From: a virus
Length of the DNA: 22,569 bases
Reading direction: 5' to 3' (one strand)
Virus record (IMG/VR): IMGVR_UViG_3300018428_000214
Span: 1-22,569 of that record
Made by a program: the position numbers and the translations under genes. Positions 15,163-21,942 of the stretch are shown one piece after another. The stretch's first letter is position 1. Every line of letters begins with the position of its first letter. The notes below the pieces were generated by a model. That model had not been told where the DNA came from. It saw only the letters and a program-made list of their open reading frames with translations, and did not search any database.

Positions 15163-16682
15163 TTTTTAATTAGGTGTTGTTTATCAGGGAGATAAATATA
15201 TTTCAAGTCAGTCTGATGAAACATTTCCATTAGTTGTTTAAATGTTGCTACTATTGGTTTACCTGCAATATTTAATGAAGTGTTTAGCATAACAGGCATT
15301 GAATACTGTTTATAATGTTCTTTTAACAATTTATAAAAATGATAATTGTCTTTTTGTTTTACAGTTTGTACTCTGCATGTATTATCAACGTGAGTAATTC
15401 CAGGGACTTTATTATTTAAAACTTTGGTAGCATAAGACATGAAAGGCGTTTCTTTTTTACCGTTTAGATCAAACCACGATTTTACTTTATCTTGTAAGAC
15501 GCTGCCTGCATAAGGTCTATACCATTCTCTTTTCTTAAATTTATTTACAATTTCTTTTGCATGTGAGTTTTCAGCATTGAACAACAAAGATCTATTTCCA
15601 AGAGCTCTTGGGCCACCTTCAGGTCTTCCTTGAAAAATTGCAACTAAGTTGTTTTGTTTTATTAGCTTAGATATCTCGATATAATTAGTATTTGTTTTTA
15701 AGTCTGGGTATGTAGGCTCAATTCCAAGATATAAATTAGAGTAGGGTTTTACTTTAATATTATTGTCTCTAGCTTCTAACAGCGCACATCCCATGGCAGT
15801 TCCTCCATCGTGTGATATTGGATCTACAAATATATTTTTTGTCAGATTTAATACTTCATAGTTAGCTTGGCAATTTTGAAAAAAACCTCCAGATAAACAT
15901 ATATTTGCATCTGGGTCTTTTTCTAAAATTTTATTTATTCTATATTTAACTATTTCAGTAGACTCGTATTGAGTTGACTTGGTGTAATAAAATTTATCTA
16001 TGCTTTGATTTAATGCATGCCACATAAAATTTTGATTGACTTTAAATAAATCTCCTTGTTTATAAAATGCATTTATATGAGATAGTTTATTGGAATAAGC
16101 AGACATTCCCATAACAGCGCCAGGTTCTTTACTACCAATGCAGTTAGCTATAAACTTAAATAATAAGCCAGGGCTAATACTTTGAATAGAATGAATATTA
16201 TCTGAATAAGTTTTATCAATACCATTGCAAACTTTCCATTTAAGTTCTATTTTATTTTTATCGATTTTAAATATAGATTCTATCTCAGAACCTATCATTT
16301 CATCATTAAAGTAATAATGATTACCGCTTCCATCCATAACTAGACAGTAGGCTTTATCAAAAGGTGAGTTATAAAAAGAAGAAGCAGCGTGTTGTAAATG
16401 GTGATTAAAATCACATCGAATATTTTTAAAAGTAATATTATATTGATCACAACTGTGTATAATATATTTTTTTAATTCTTCAGATTCTTCTTGATTTACT
16501 TTTGCTCTTGTAAAAACTATTGAATCAAAATAATTATTTTTTAATTCATTCCATAAATAATTAATTCTATGGTCTTTCTTTACACCAGATAGCATTTGTT
16601 CTTCTTGATAAAAAACAATATCGTTACCATCGATAACACACACCGATGCTTCGTGAGAAAAATTAATTCCTAATATTTTCAT
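15159..16682 (-). CDS. Carbamoyltransferase, NodU/CmcH family (507 aa)
   Basis: Full-length member of the O-carbamoyltransferase family, which makes carbamoyl-adenylate from carbamoyl phosphate and ATP and passes the carbamoyl group to a hydroxyl of a sugar or metabolite. The N-terminal Kae1-like domain begins MKILGINFSHEASVCVID and holds FNHHLQHAASSFYNSPF (metal-site His94, His95, His98), VMDGSG (117-120), LSGGFFQN (263-270) and SHDGGTAMG (290-298). The C-terminal domain has GRPEGGPRALGNRSLL (352-367), KREWYRPYAGSVL and MPVMLNTSLNIAGKPIV. All core motifs look intact; the usual Asp before HH is Asn93, a small deviation. Genes of this family are known in some cyanophages. It overlaps both neighbours by 4 nt. 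Acceptor unknown. Confidence 0.9.
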   Translation of the reverse strand: MKILGINFSHEASVCVIDGNDIVFYQEEQMLSGVKKDHRINYLWNELKNNYFDSIVFTRAKVNQEESEELKKYIIHSCDQYNITFKNIRCDFNHHLQHAASSFYNSPFDKAYCLVMDGSGNHYYFNDEMIGSEIESIFKIDKNKIELKWKVCNGIDKTYSDNIHSIQSISPGLLFKFIANCIGSKEPGAVMGMSAYSNKLSHINAFYKQGDLFKVNQNFMWHALNQSIDKFYYTKSTQYESTEIVKYRINKILEKDPDANICLSGGFFQNCQANYEVLNLTKNIFVDPISHDGGTAMGCALLEARDNNIKVKPYSNLYLGIEPTYPDLKTNTNYIEISKLIKQNNLVAIFQGRPEGGPRALGNRSLLFNAENSHAKEIVNKFKKREWYRPYAGSVLQDKVKSWFDLNGKKETPFMSYATKVLNNKVPGITHVDNTCRVQTVKQKDNYHFYKLLKEHYKQYSMPVMLNTSLNIAGKPIVATFKQLMEMFHQTDLKYIYLPDKQHLIKK

Positions 16683-17299
16683 TTAAATTCAACTTCTATA
16701 TCACTACCCATACAAAATTTTCCTACAGGATTAACAGAAAAAGCAATTGAATATCTTTTTCCTTTTGTGATGTTTTTATCAATACTGTGCATTAACGTGC
16801 TTGGAAAAATTAATAAAGTACCTGCTGAAGGAGAGACTGTCCATGTATTAGAATTAAAAAGATTGTATTCTTTAGGTTCATTAAAAGCATAAAAAGTTTC
16901 TATGCCTTCATTTTTATGAAAAGTTATTTTTACACCATCCGAACAGAGTGGATAATAAACTCCACTTAACAAACTATTTCTGTGAATATGAGCTTGTGAT
17001 GAAACGTTAATTGGAACCATTGTTCCCCACGAATTATATATTTTAAATTTAAAATTATTTTTTAAAACTTCTTCTATATATTTTTTAATACAAATATTAC
17101 TTTCTTTTTTTAATGAACTTAATTCTTTATAGTTATTAAATATTTTATTGTCTGTTGACATATATGAATCTGTATTTTTGTTTACAGTTTTTTCAAATTT
17201 AAGTTTTGTTTTTAAAACATGAAGTATTTTTTCGTTATCAATATCTAATTGAAACGAAGCTAAAGGTTGTGAGAATAACGGTAGAATATCAAACTTCAT
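16679..17299 (-). CDS. Putative 2-oxoglutarate/Fe(II) oxygenase, 2OG-FeII_Oxy_5-like (206 aa)
   Basis: The best 2OG-FeII_Oxy_5 match in the cassette. It starts MKFDILPLFSQPLASF, typical of the family's N-terminal strand. The core has QAHIHRNSLLSGVYY, giving His104 and His106 as candidate iron ligands beside the characteristic LSGVYY strand. Then come LLIFPSTLMHSI with His171 and KRYSIAFSVNPVGKF with Arg182. I chose the ATG at 17299; an in-frame TTG at 17305 would add two residues and has no support. It overlaps the preceding gene by 11 nt and the carbamoyltransferase by 4 nt (ATGA). It probably hydroxylates a substrate shared with the neighbouring transferases; the substrate cannot be inferred. 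Confidence 0.8.
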   Translation of the reverse strand: MKFDILPLFSQPLASFQLDIDNEKILHVLKTKLKFEKTVNKNTDSYMSTDNKIFNNYKELSSLKKESNICIKKYIEEVLKNNFKFKIYNSWGTMVPINVSSQAHIHRNSLLSGVYYPLCSDGVKITFHKNEGIETFYAFNEPKEYNLFNSNTWTVSPSAGTLLIFPSTLMHSIDKNITKGKRYSIAFSVNPVGKFCMGSDIEVEFK

Positions 17300-17885
17300 G
17301 AGCAATATCTAAATTAGAGGCTAAACTAATTCTAATTTTTTTACTTTTATTTGGTTCTACTAAATGTGACATATAACTAGGAAAGACTACTAAATCAGCA
17401 ACTTTAGGGAAAAGAATAAAAGAATCAGAATTTAAAAAAGGATAACTTTTATGTTTAATCATATTAGTTTTATGATGTAGCACCGGTGAATCAAAAACTA
17501 AGTTACCACTTTTTTCTGGAACTTGAATATAGAATACAAAAGAAAAATGATTTTCACCATGACAGTGCGCAACATTGTAACTTCCAGGACCACTAACATT
17601 AATCCATGGTCTATGCACTTTAAGAGAAAAAGGAACTTTGACACCTACATTACTTATATAATCACATATATGATTTCTAATGCTGCCAATGAAATCTTCA
17701 CACAATTTGTTTTTTGATATAAAATTAGTTTGATAACCCTCTCTATTACTTTTTACAACACCCTTCTCTTTTTTGTATTTAGACATTGCTAATTTTTTTA
17801 GAGGTAAGATAAATTCTTTGTGAGATTCTAAAAGGTTTATCTGTAAAACAGGATTAGCAAATGTTGAGTAAATTATCCCTTTCAT
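17289..17885 (-). CDS. Putative 2-oxoglutarate/Fe(II) oxygenase, 2OG-FeII_Oxy_5-like (198 aa)
   Basis: First gene of the cassette. The layout fits the small 2OG-FeII_Oxy_5 type (PF13759): an N-terminal PVLQINLLE strand, a helical middle, then PWINVSGPGSYNVAHCHGEN with His107 and His109 as candidate iron ligands. A strand FSFVFYIQVP follows, and near the end DLVVFPSYMSHLVEPN with His174 and RISLASN with Arg185, the expected 2-oxoglutarate anchor. Such enzymes couple 2-oxoglutarate decarboxylation to hydroxylation of an unknown substrate. The ATG sits in a hairpin loop without a ribosome site. Its end overlaps the next gene by 11 nt if that gene uses its ATG. Substrate unknown; family call fairly good. 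Confidence 0.72.
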   Translation of the reverse strand: MKGIIYSTFANPVLQINLLESHKEFILPLKKLAMSKYKKEKGVVKSNREGYQTNFISKNKLCEDFIGSIRNHICDYISNVGVKVPFSLKVHRPWINVSGPGSYNVAHCHGENHFSFVFYIQVPEKSGNLVFDSPVLHHKTNMIKHKSYPFLNSDSFILFPKVADLVVFPSYMSHLVEPNKSKKIRISLASNLDIAHEV

Positions 17886-17895
17886 AGAAAGGGAT
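17875..17895 (-). promoter_or_regulatory. Perfect 9-bp inverted repeat holding the first cassette start codon in its loop
   Basis: On the minus strand the arm ATCCCTTTC (17895-17887) and the arm GAAAGGGAT (17883-17875) pair perfectly around the loop TAT (17886-17884). The A and T of the start codon lie in the loop and its G closes the stem. There is no Shine-Dalgarno upstream. As RNA it would impede initiation on read-through transcripts. As DNA it is a 21-bp palindrome touching the TATAAT box, so an operator is the alternative. No U-run follows, so it is not an intrinsic terminator. Confidence 0.45.
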
Positions 17896-17899
17896 TATA
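17894..17899 (-). promoter_or_regulatory. Candidate -10 box in front of the tailoring cassette
   Basis: A perfect TATAAT on the minus strand lies eight bases upstream of the first cassette ATG, in the 31-nt gap after the last fibre-module gene. The best -35 match is weak (TTTAAA, 16 bp upstream, four of six). If used, transcription would begin only one to three bases before the ATG, giving a leaderless message. The region is very AT-rich, so the call is tentative. Confidence 0.3.
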
Positions 17900-17916
17900 C
17901 ATTTTATTATTTTAAT

Positions 17917-18531
17917 TTAAAGAGGTATATTCCAAGAAGTACCATCCCAAGTTCTAATAGTACCATCATTATGTAAGCCTTTCCAGACTTGATTAGTTTC
18001 GTCCCATTCAGCTCTAATTCTACCGACAGGGATAACTTCATTCATAGTTGTTTCAGGATTAGTTACAGTCATTGTATCTACTAAAGGTATTCTTACAGGA
18101 GTTTCATTGTACGCTACTTTTACAGAAGTAAAAGGTTCACTTCCATAATATCTTTGCTCTTCAGTTGGTTCAGCCACAGGTGGTTGCCACACCCAGTTAC
18201 TGTCCATTGTCCAACTTGGAAAAGGTTGTCTTGATGTTGGTTTAAAAATATCTAAATCAGGATCATATGAATCACCTATTCCAGGTGCTGTATGTCTAAG
18301 AGCTGTTGTGCTTCCATCAGATCCTACTGGGGCATCTTCTTCTCTTTCACCATTACTTGCATTTATTGAATACTGAATCCAATTTGCATTAGGATCATTT
18401 TCACATGTTCTTAAAATTTCAACTCCTTTTGAAGGAACTTCTACTCCGTTTTCATCTAAAATATCTGCGTTAGCAACAACTTTTAAATCTGTTACAATAT
18501 TATTAGAATCTACTTTTGCGTAATGTGCCAT
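17917..18531 (-). CDS. MAHYAKV-family phage structural/fibre-associated protein (204 aa)
   Basis: Complete gene starting four bases after the Gly-rich adhesin stop; I see no clear Shine-Dalgarno, so it probably relies on coupling. The N-terminus MAHYAKVDSNNIVTDLKVV with DENGVEV is a recognisable start in cyanophage and other marine phage proteins encoded among tail-fibre genes. The middle is Pro/Trp-rich (PFPSWTMDSNWVWQPP) and the C-terminus carries RIRAEWDETNQVWKG and TWDGTSWN. No catalytic motif is seen. A role in fibre tip structure or fibre assembly is plausible from context and family company, but its function is not known to me. It is the last virion gene before the tailoring-enzyme cassette. 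Confidence 0.7.
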   Translation of the reverse strand: MAHYAKVDSNNIVTDLKVVANADILDENGVEVPSKGVEILRTCENDPNANWIQYSINASNGEREEDAPVGSDGSTTALRHTAPGIGDSYDPDLDIFKPTSRQPFPSWTMDSNWVWQPPVAEPTEEQRYYGSEPFTSVKVAYNETPVRIPLVDTMTVTNPETTMNEVIPVGRIRAEWDETNQVWKGLHNDGTIRTWDGTSWNIPL

Positions 18532-18535
18532 AGTA

Positions 18536-19315
18536 TTAAGTTGATGGTTGGATTTGGTATCTAATATAGGCTACCCCATCTCCACCTTTTCCTCCACCTG
18601 ACCATGAATACCCAGATCCACCGCCACCGCCTGTGTTAGCGTGTTGAGGCCATCCAGCAGCTGGAGTTCCTCCTCCACCTCCGCCGTTTCCTCGTCCAGC
18701 GTTGTATCCTTTTGATCCGCCACCACCACCTGCGTAGTTGGTAGCACTTCCATTTTGAATAGATGAACTTACTGCATTTCCGCCATCTCTTCCTGATCCG
18801 TTACCTGCAGATCCTGCTCCGCCACCTTGGCCTCCAGCATTGTAAGAAGAGTTGTTACCTCCGTTTGAACTTTGAGCTTGTCCACCATTACCCGCTGCAG
18901 CGTTAGCAGAAAAAGCAGTGCTTGAAGCACCGTTTTGTCCAGAAGATCCTTGATTAGAACCATTTCCAACATTCGGGCCACCTGCTCCTAGTGATAAAGA
19001 ATAATCACCAGCGTTTCCAGCTACACCTTGTGAATTTTGAGTTAGAGCTCCCGCTCCGCCTCCTCCACCTTCTCCGTGGACAACTCCGCCAGCGCCGCCG
19101 CCTCCACCTCCAGTGAAGAAATAATCAAACGTTCCAGCTCCTGGTGAATTACCTTGAGCTGATATTGAAAATTGACCTGAACCATTGAAAGTATGAAGTC
19201 TGTAAATACCATATTCGGTAACAGTACCTCCGTTTGCTAGAATTGCACTGAAGCCTCCAGATGTTAAACCAAAAGCTTTAATTGATCCTGCTCCTCTTGA
19301 TCCTATAAGTGGCAT
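18536..19315 (-). CDS. Glycine-rich tail adhesin-like protein (259 aa)
   Basis: Complete gene preceded by AGGAGGAG. The N-terminus MPLIGSRGAGSIKAFGLTSG is a recurrent marine-phage fibre-associated start. A beta region (YGIYRLHTFNGSGQFSISAQ) leads into a low-complexity domain from about residue 68 to 247 with runs of Gly broken by Asn, Ser and Ala (GGGGGGAGG, GEGGGGGAG, GGQGGGAGSAG, GGGGGSKGYNAGRG, GGGGSGYSWSGGG), closing with GGDGVAYIRYQI. This design is known from glycine-rich phage adhesins, where Gly motifs pack as polyglycine-II helices and loops between them contact receptors. Here that role is inferred from composition and position. The region should be prone to length variation. The stop lies four bases before the next ATG, suggesting coupled translation. 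Confidence 0.75.
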   Translation of the reverse strand: MPLIGSRGAGSIKAFGLTSGGFSAILANGGTVTEYGIYRLHTFNGSGQFSISAQGNSPGAGTFDYFFTGGGGGGAGGVVHGEGGGGGAGALTQNSQGVAGNAGDYSLSLGAGGPNVGNGSNQGSSGQNGASSTAFSANAAAGNGGQAQSSNGGNNSSYNAGGQGGGAGSAGNGSGRDGGNAVSSSIQNGSATNYAGGGGGSKGYNAGRGNGGGGGGTPAAGWPQHANTGGGGGSGYSWSGGGKGGDGVAYIRYQIQPST

Positions 19316-19336
19316 ACTCTTTCTCCTCCTAATTTA

Positions 19337-20407
19337 TTACGCAAACTGTGATTGAGACGCTAATACTGTGAACGTCGCTGAACCAGTTTTAATAATAGTA
19401 TATGCATAAACATCTAATGAACTTGCATTACCTGCTGATGGCGCAGATCCACCTTGCCATTCTGGAGTAACACTTGATCCATCAATTTGAACTGCTGAAT
19501 TGTAATATGGTGTTGAACCTTGTTTAACAATGTGTGCTATAGTAATAGATTCACCTGTGTCCATTATATTATCAAGAGAGTTTGATCCATCTCCTCTGAT
19601 GTTTAATGTCCAGTTAGCTGCTGCATCTGAAGTAAAGTTCCAAACTGCTTGTGTAAGAACATCGTAGTTAATTGTTCCTGTAGCAGCTGTAGCTTCTGTT
19701 GTAACTTTTTCTGCAACGCTTTGAATTTTACCTTGGCCATTGAAAGTTGCTCTTCCATAACCTTTAGGTGTTAAATTTAAATCTATGTTTGTATCGTCAC
19801 CAGTCGCAGATAAATTAGGTGCATTTCCTGTAGCTGCGTTAGTAACCGTAACTTCGTTAACTGCTGATGCAGTTTTTGCCATCTTAATGTATTCGTTGTT
19901 TGAATCATCTTGAATAGAGTTTGAACTATCCATAATGATGTCTTGACCATTACAATCTAAATCTGCAGAAAGTTGTGGTGAGAAGTCAGATGATAAATCT
20001 GTTAAATTTGTATCAACAACATTTGTTCCATCTGAATAAACTACTTTAGTTCCTTTGTCAGCTGCTGCCCAAGTAACACCAGTTCCAGAAGAAGTTTTAA
20101 CAGTTACTGTGTAAGCACCTGTTGTAGCGTTGTCGATGATATAAGTTTTTTCAATTGAATCAGGAACAACTACGTTAACTGCTCCTCCAATTGTTCCAAC
20201 TAATTTTAATACGTTGTTTTTTCCATTTGAAAGTGCACCATTAGAAAATGTTAAAGTTGCACCTGTAGTAATAGCAACTGATTGAAATCCACCAATTGCT
20301 TGTTCTAAAATTAATAAGTTTGTATTTGTAATTTGTCCCCAAGTTCCTGAGTTTTCCCCAGTTGCTTGTACTGTAAGTTTTAAACTAGCCGATGTAGAGT
20401 TTGCCAT
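19337..20407 (-). CDS. Tail fibre protein (356 aa)
   Basis: Complete gene with ATG and GGAG eight bases upstream. The N-terminus (SLKLTVQATGENSGTWGQIT, followed by NTNLLILEQAIGG) matches the anchor region typical of marine phage tail fibres, in which a Gly-Thr-Trp-Gly turn is followed by an amphipathic stretch. Residues about 45-130 form a Thr/Val-rich beta region. Then comes a repeated fibre element (DLDCNGQDIIMDSSNSIQDD, IDLNLTPKGYGRATFNGQGK) common in phage fibre shafts. The C-terminal 100 residues may form the tip. There are no enzymatic motifs. It probably forms part of the trimeric host-recognition fibre together with the Gly-rich protein encoded next. Good AGGAGGAG spacing ahead of that next gene suggests both are strongly translated. 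Confidence 0.82.
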   Translation of the reverse strand: MANSTSASLKLTVQATGENSGTWGQITNTNLLILEQAIGGFQSVAITTGATLTFSNGALSNGKNNVLKLVGTIGGAVNVVVPDSIEKTYIIDNATTGAYTVTVKTSSGTGVTWAAADKGTKVVYSDGTNVVDTNLTDLSSDFSPQLSADLDCNGQDIIMDSSNSIQDDSNNEYIKMAKTASAVNEVTVTNAATGNAPNLSATGDDTNIDLNLTPKGYGRATFNGQGKIQSVAEKVTTEATAATGTINYDVLTQAVWNFTSDAAANWTLNIRGDGSNSLDNIMDTGESITIAHIVKQGSTPYYNSAVQIDGSSVTPEWQGGSAPSAGNASSLDVYAYTIIKTGSATFTVLASQSQFA

Positions 20408-20429
20408 TTTTTATCTCCAATTCTTGTAT

Positions 20430-20456
20430 ATTATAAATTTATTTAAATAGTGTCAA
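20430..20456 (-). promoter_or_regulatory. Candidate sigma70-type promoter upstream of the second fibre gene
   Basis: On the minus strand a perfect TTGACA (20456-20451) and a perfect TATAAT (20435-20430) are separated by 15 bp, all within the 58-nt gap between two fibre genes. A start about seven bases downstream would leave a leader of roughly 15 nt containing GGAG (20418-20415) before the ATG at 20407. The 15-bp spacer is shorter than the usual 16-18 bp, which lowers confidence, and the DNA is AT-rich, so a chance TATAAT is easy. Confidence 0.45.
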
Positions 20457-20465
20457 ACACTTATT

Positions 20466-21923
20466 TTAAGCAGCATTTGTCGGAACTTCCTGCCATCCTG
20501 GAGGTGTCGTTGGCGCTGAACCTGTATCGACTGCATTCCAAATCAATGTATTTGTACCTGTACCTAGACCTATTGTCAAGAGGTTTCCAGTAGGAAATAC
20601 TTTAGTTTCTGTGATAACATCTGCTACTGAATTTAAAACAGCTGTCAGTGCAAATCCTGTGACATCTACAGGAGTATTTAAATCTACTACTTCATTACCT
20701 AATGCAACAGCCATCGTCTGACCATAATCAGGGTCGGCTATAAATTGACCATTATTCCATCTAGAATTACCCCATGTAGCATCACCCCAAGCCATAGTGG
20801 TATCACCAACTCCGGTATTTGCATCTCCTGTTACATCTTGTGGACCAGATAAAGATATAGACATCTGTATACCAGTAAGCATTGCATCTGGTGCAGGGTC
20901 TACACCCTCTAAACCTTCAGCCATAGGTAGTGCTAATAATTCAGTTGAACCATTACCCCAAGCTAATGTGCCCCAAGTAGATTTATATCCCCAATATCCT
21001 GGTAGTGCAGATGTTACAGTTGCTAGAGTAATATTCTCTGCATCTACAGTTCCTAGTGAAGCTGACATCGCAAAACCGGTAGGTTGAGCAAATGCAGGGT
21101 TGAAGTTTAACTCCATGACCATTGGAAGACCAGAAGGTGTTGCAACAAAAGAAGCGAATGCTTCTGCAGTTCCAACTGCCATTGTTGCTGAGTTGCCTGG
21201 AGGTGTTACATTTGAGTCTCCATTAATTGTAGCACCACTAAGTCCTTCTGCCATTGACATTGCAATGCCAGTAACTGCGTGTAGGTTTCCTGATTGACCC
21301 CAAGTTTCTGTGCCCCAAGTATCAGAACCCCATCCAACATTTATTTCATTTGTAATCGTAATGCCGCTATTGTTAAGCGACATATCCATATTTTGACCGC
21401 CACCCCAGAAATGAGCTCCCCATGTATCTAATCCCCATAAAGAATCGTTAGGGTTAGAAACAAAAACAGTTAAATCTTGGTTTTGGTTCCAAGCACCTTG
21501 GTTATAAGGATGCGCTCCCCATGAATTGACAACCATATCCATGATACCACCCATTCCAATACCATGGACGTAACATAAATAATAAAAATCTGTAAAAGAA
21601 GATGGAGTTACTTCTACGTATCGAGTTGTAGCCGCGTTAAATGTAGAAACGTTAGTATAGTCTGCATAACTAACCGCGCCATCTAAATAGTAAGTTACAC
21701 CGGAAGTTAAATATTGATCTCTACTAGTGGTAGTAGAGAATATTAATGGGTGATTATTATTTGTAGCTTCGCTTTGATCAAAGCGCAAAGTAGAGTTAGC
21801 AACCCAATTAACTGTGCCGGGTCCTGTTGAACTTCTAGCTCCGTCTAAATAAAATACATTACCTGTACCACCACCATAGAGATCCCCACTGGCGACGGTG
21901 ACCGTGTAAGTTTTATTTGCCAT
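20466..21923 (-). CDS. Long tail-fibre-like protein with cupredoxin-like head and Trp-Gly triads (485 aa)
   Basis: Complete gene of 485 codons. Residues about 1-133 resemble a cupredoxin/plastocyanin-like beta-barrel: FDQSEATNNNHPLIFSTT around His58, then YYLCYVHGIGMGG with Cys117, His120 and Met124. That spacing recalls a type-1 copper loop, though shorter than plastocyanin's. After it come clusters of Trp spaced five residues apart (163/168/173, 198/203/208, 379/384/389; a looser 311/317/322; and 135/145 with Tyr140 between). The linkers are beta-rich and repetitive (GIAMSMAEGLSG, ALPMAEGLEG, GIQMSISLSG, GFALTAVL). I count 17 Trp in all. The ending is Pro-rich (PTTPPGWQEVP). There is no signal peptide. 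Position before further fibre genes and the repeat build support a virion fibre. Metal binding is unproven. Confidence 0.75.
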   Translation of the reverse strand: MANKTYTVTVASGDLYGGGTGNVFYLDGARSSTGPGTVNWVANSTLRFDQSEATNNNHPLIFSTTTSRDQYLTSGVTYYLDGAVSYADYTNVSTFNAATTRYVEVTPSSFTDFYYLCYVHGIGMGGIMDMVVNSWGAHPYNQGAWNQNQDLTVFVSNPNDSLWGLDTWGAHFWGGGQNMDMSLNNSGITITNEINVGWGSDTWGTETWGQSGNLHAVTGIAMSMAEGLSGATINGDSNVTPPGNSATMAVGTAEAFASFVATPSGLPMVMELNFNPAFAQPTGFAMSASLGTVDAENITLATVTSALPGYWGYKSTWGTLAWGNGSTELLALPMAEGLEGVDPAPDAMLTGIQMSISLSGPQDVTGDANTGVGDTTMAWGDATWGNSRWNNGQFIADPDYGQTMAVALGNEVVDLNTPVDVTGFALTAVLNSVADVITETKVFPTGNLLTIGLGTGTNTLIWNAVDTGSAPTTPPGWQEVPTNAA

Positions 21924-21939
21924 AGGAGGTTACCTCCTA
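21923..21939 (-). promoter_or_regulatory. Shine-Dalgarno/anti-Shine-Dalgarno palindrome at the fibre gene start
   Basis: Read on the minus strand, the 17 nt are TAGGAGGTAACCTCCTA, a perfect odd palindrome. AGGAGG is the ribosome site of the fibre gene, and CCTCCT lies between it and the ATG; the last A is the A of the start codon. As RNA it can fold into a 6-7 bp stem with a UAA loop that hides both the ribosome site and part of the start codon. It fills most of the 19-nt spacer. Sequestration is inferred, not shown. Confidence 0.5.
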
Positions 21940-21942
21940 CGA

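Noticed and set aside
8923-17885. Bacterial biosynthetic gene cluster on a chromosome rather than a phage
   Set aside because: The enzymes lie between phage fibre and nozzle-like genes on the same strand with phage-like overlaps; no transporter, regulator, or assembly-line enzyme is present.
18571-18981. Alternative-frame minus-strand frames within the Gly-rich adhesin gene
   Set aside because: They arise from the GC-rich Gly codon repeats read one base over; they lack starts with ribosome sites and have no plausible protein composition.
18536-19315. DNA tandem repeat or CRISPR-like array
   Set aside because: The repetition is at the level of Gly codons within one frame; unit lengths vary and there are no regular spacers.
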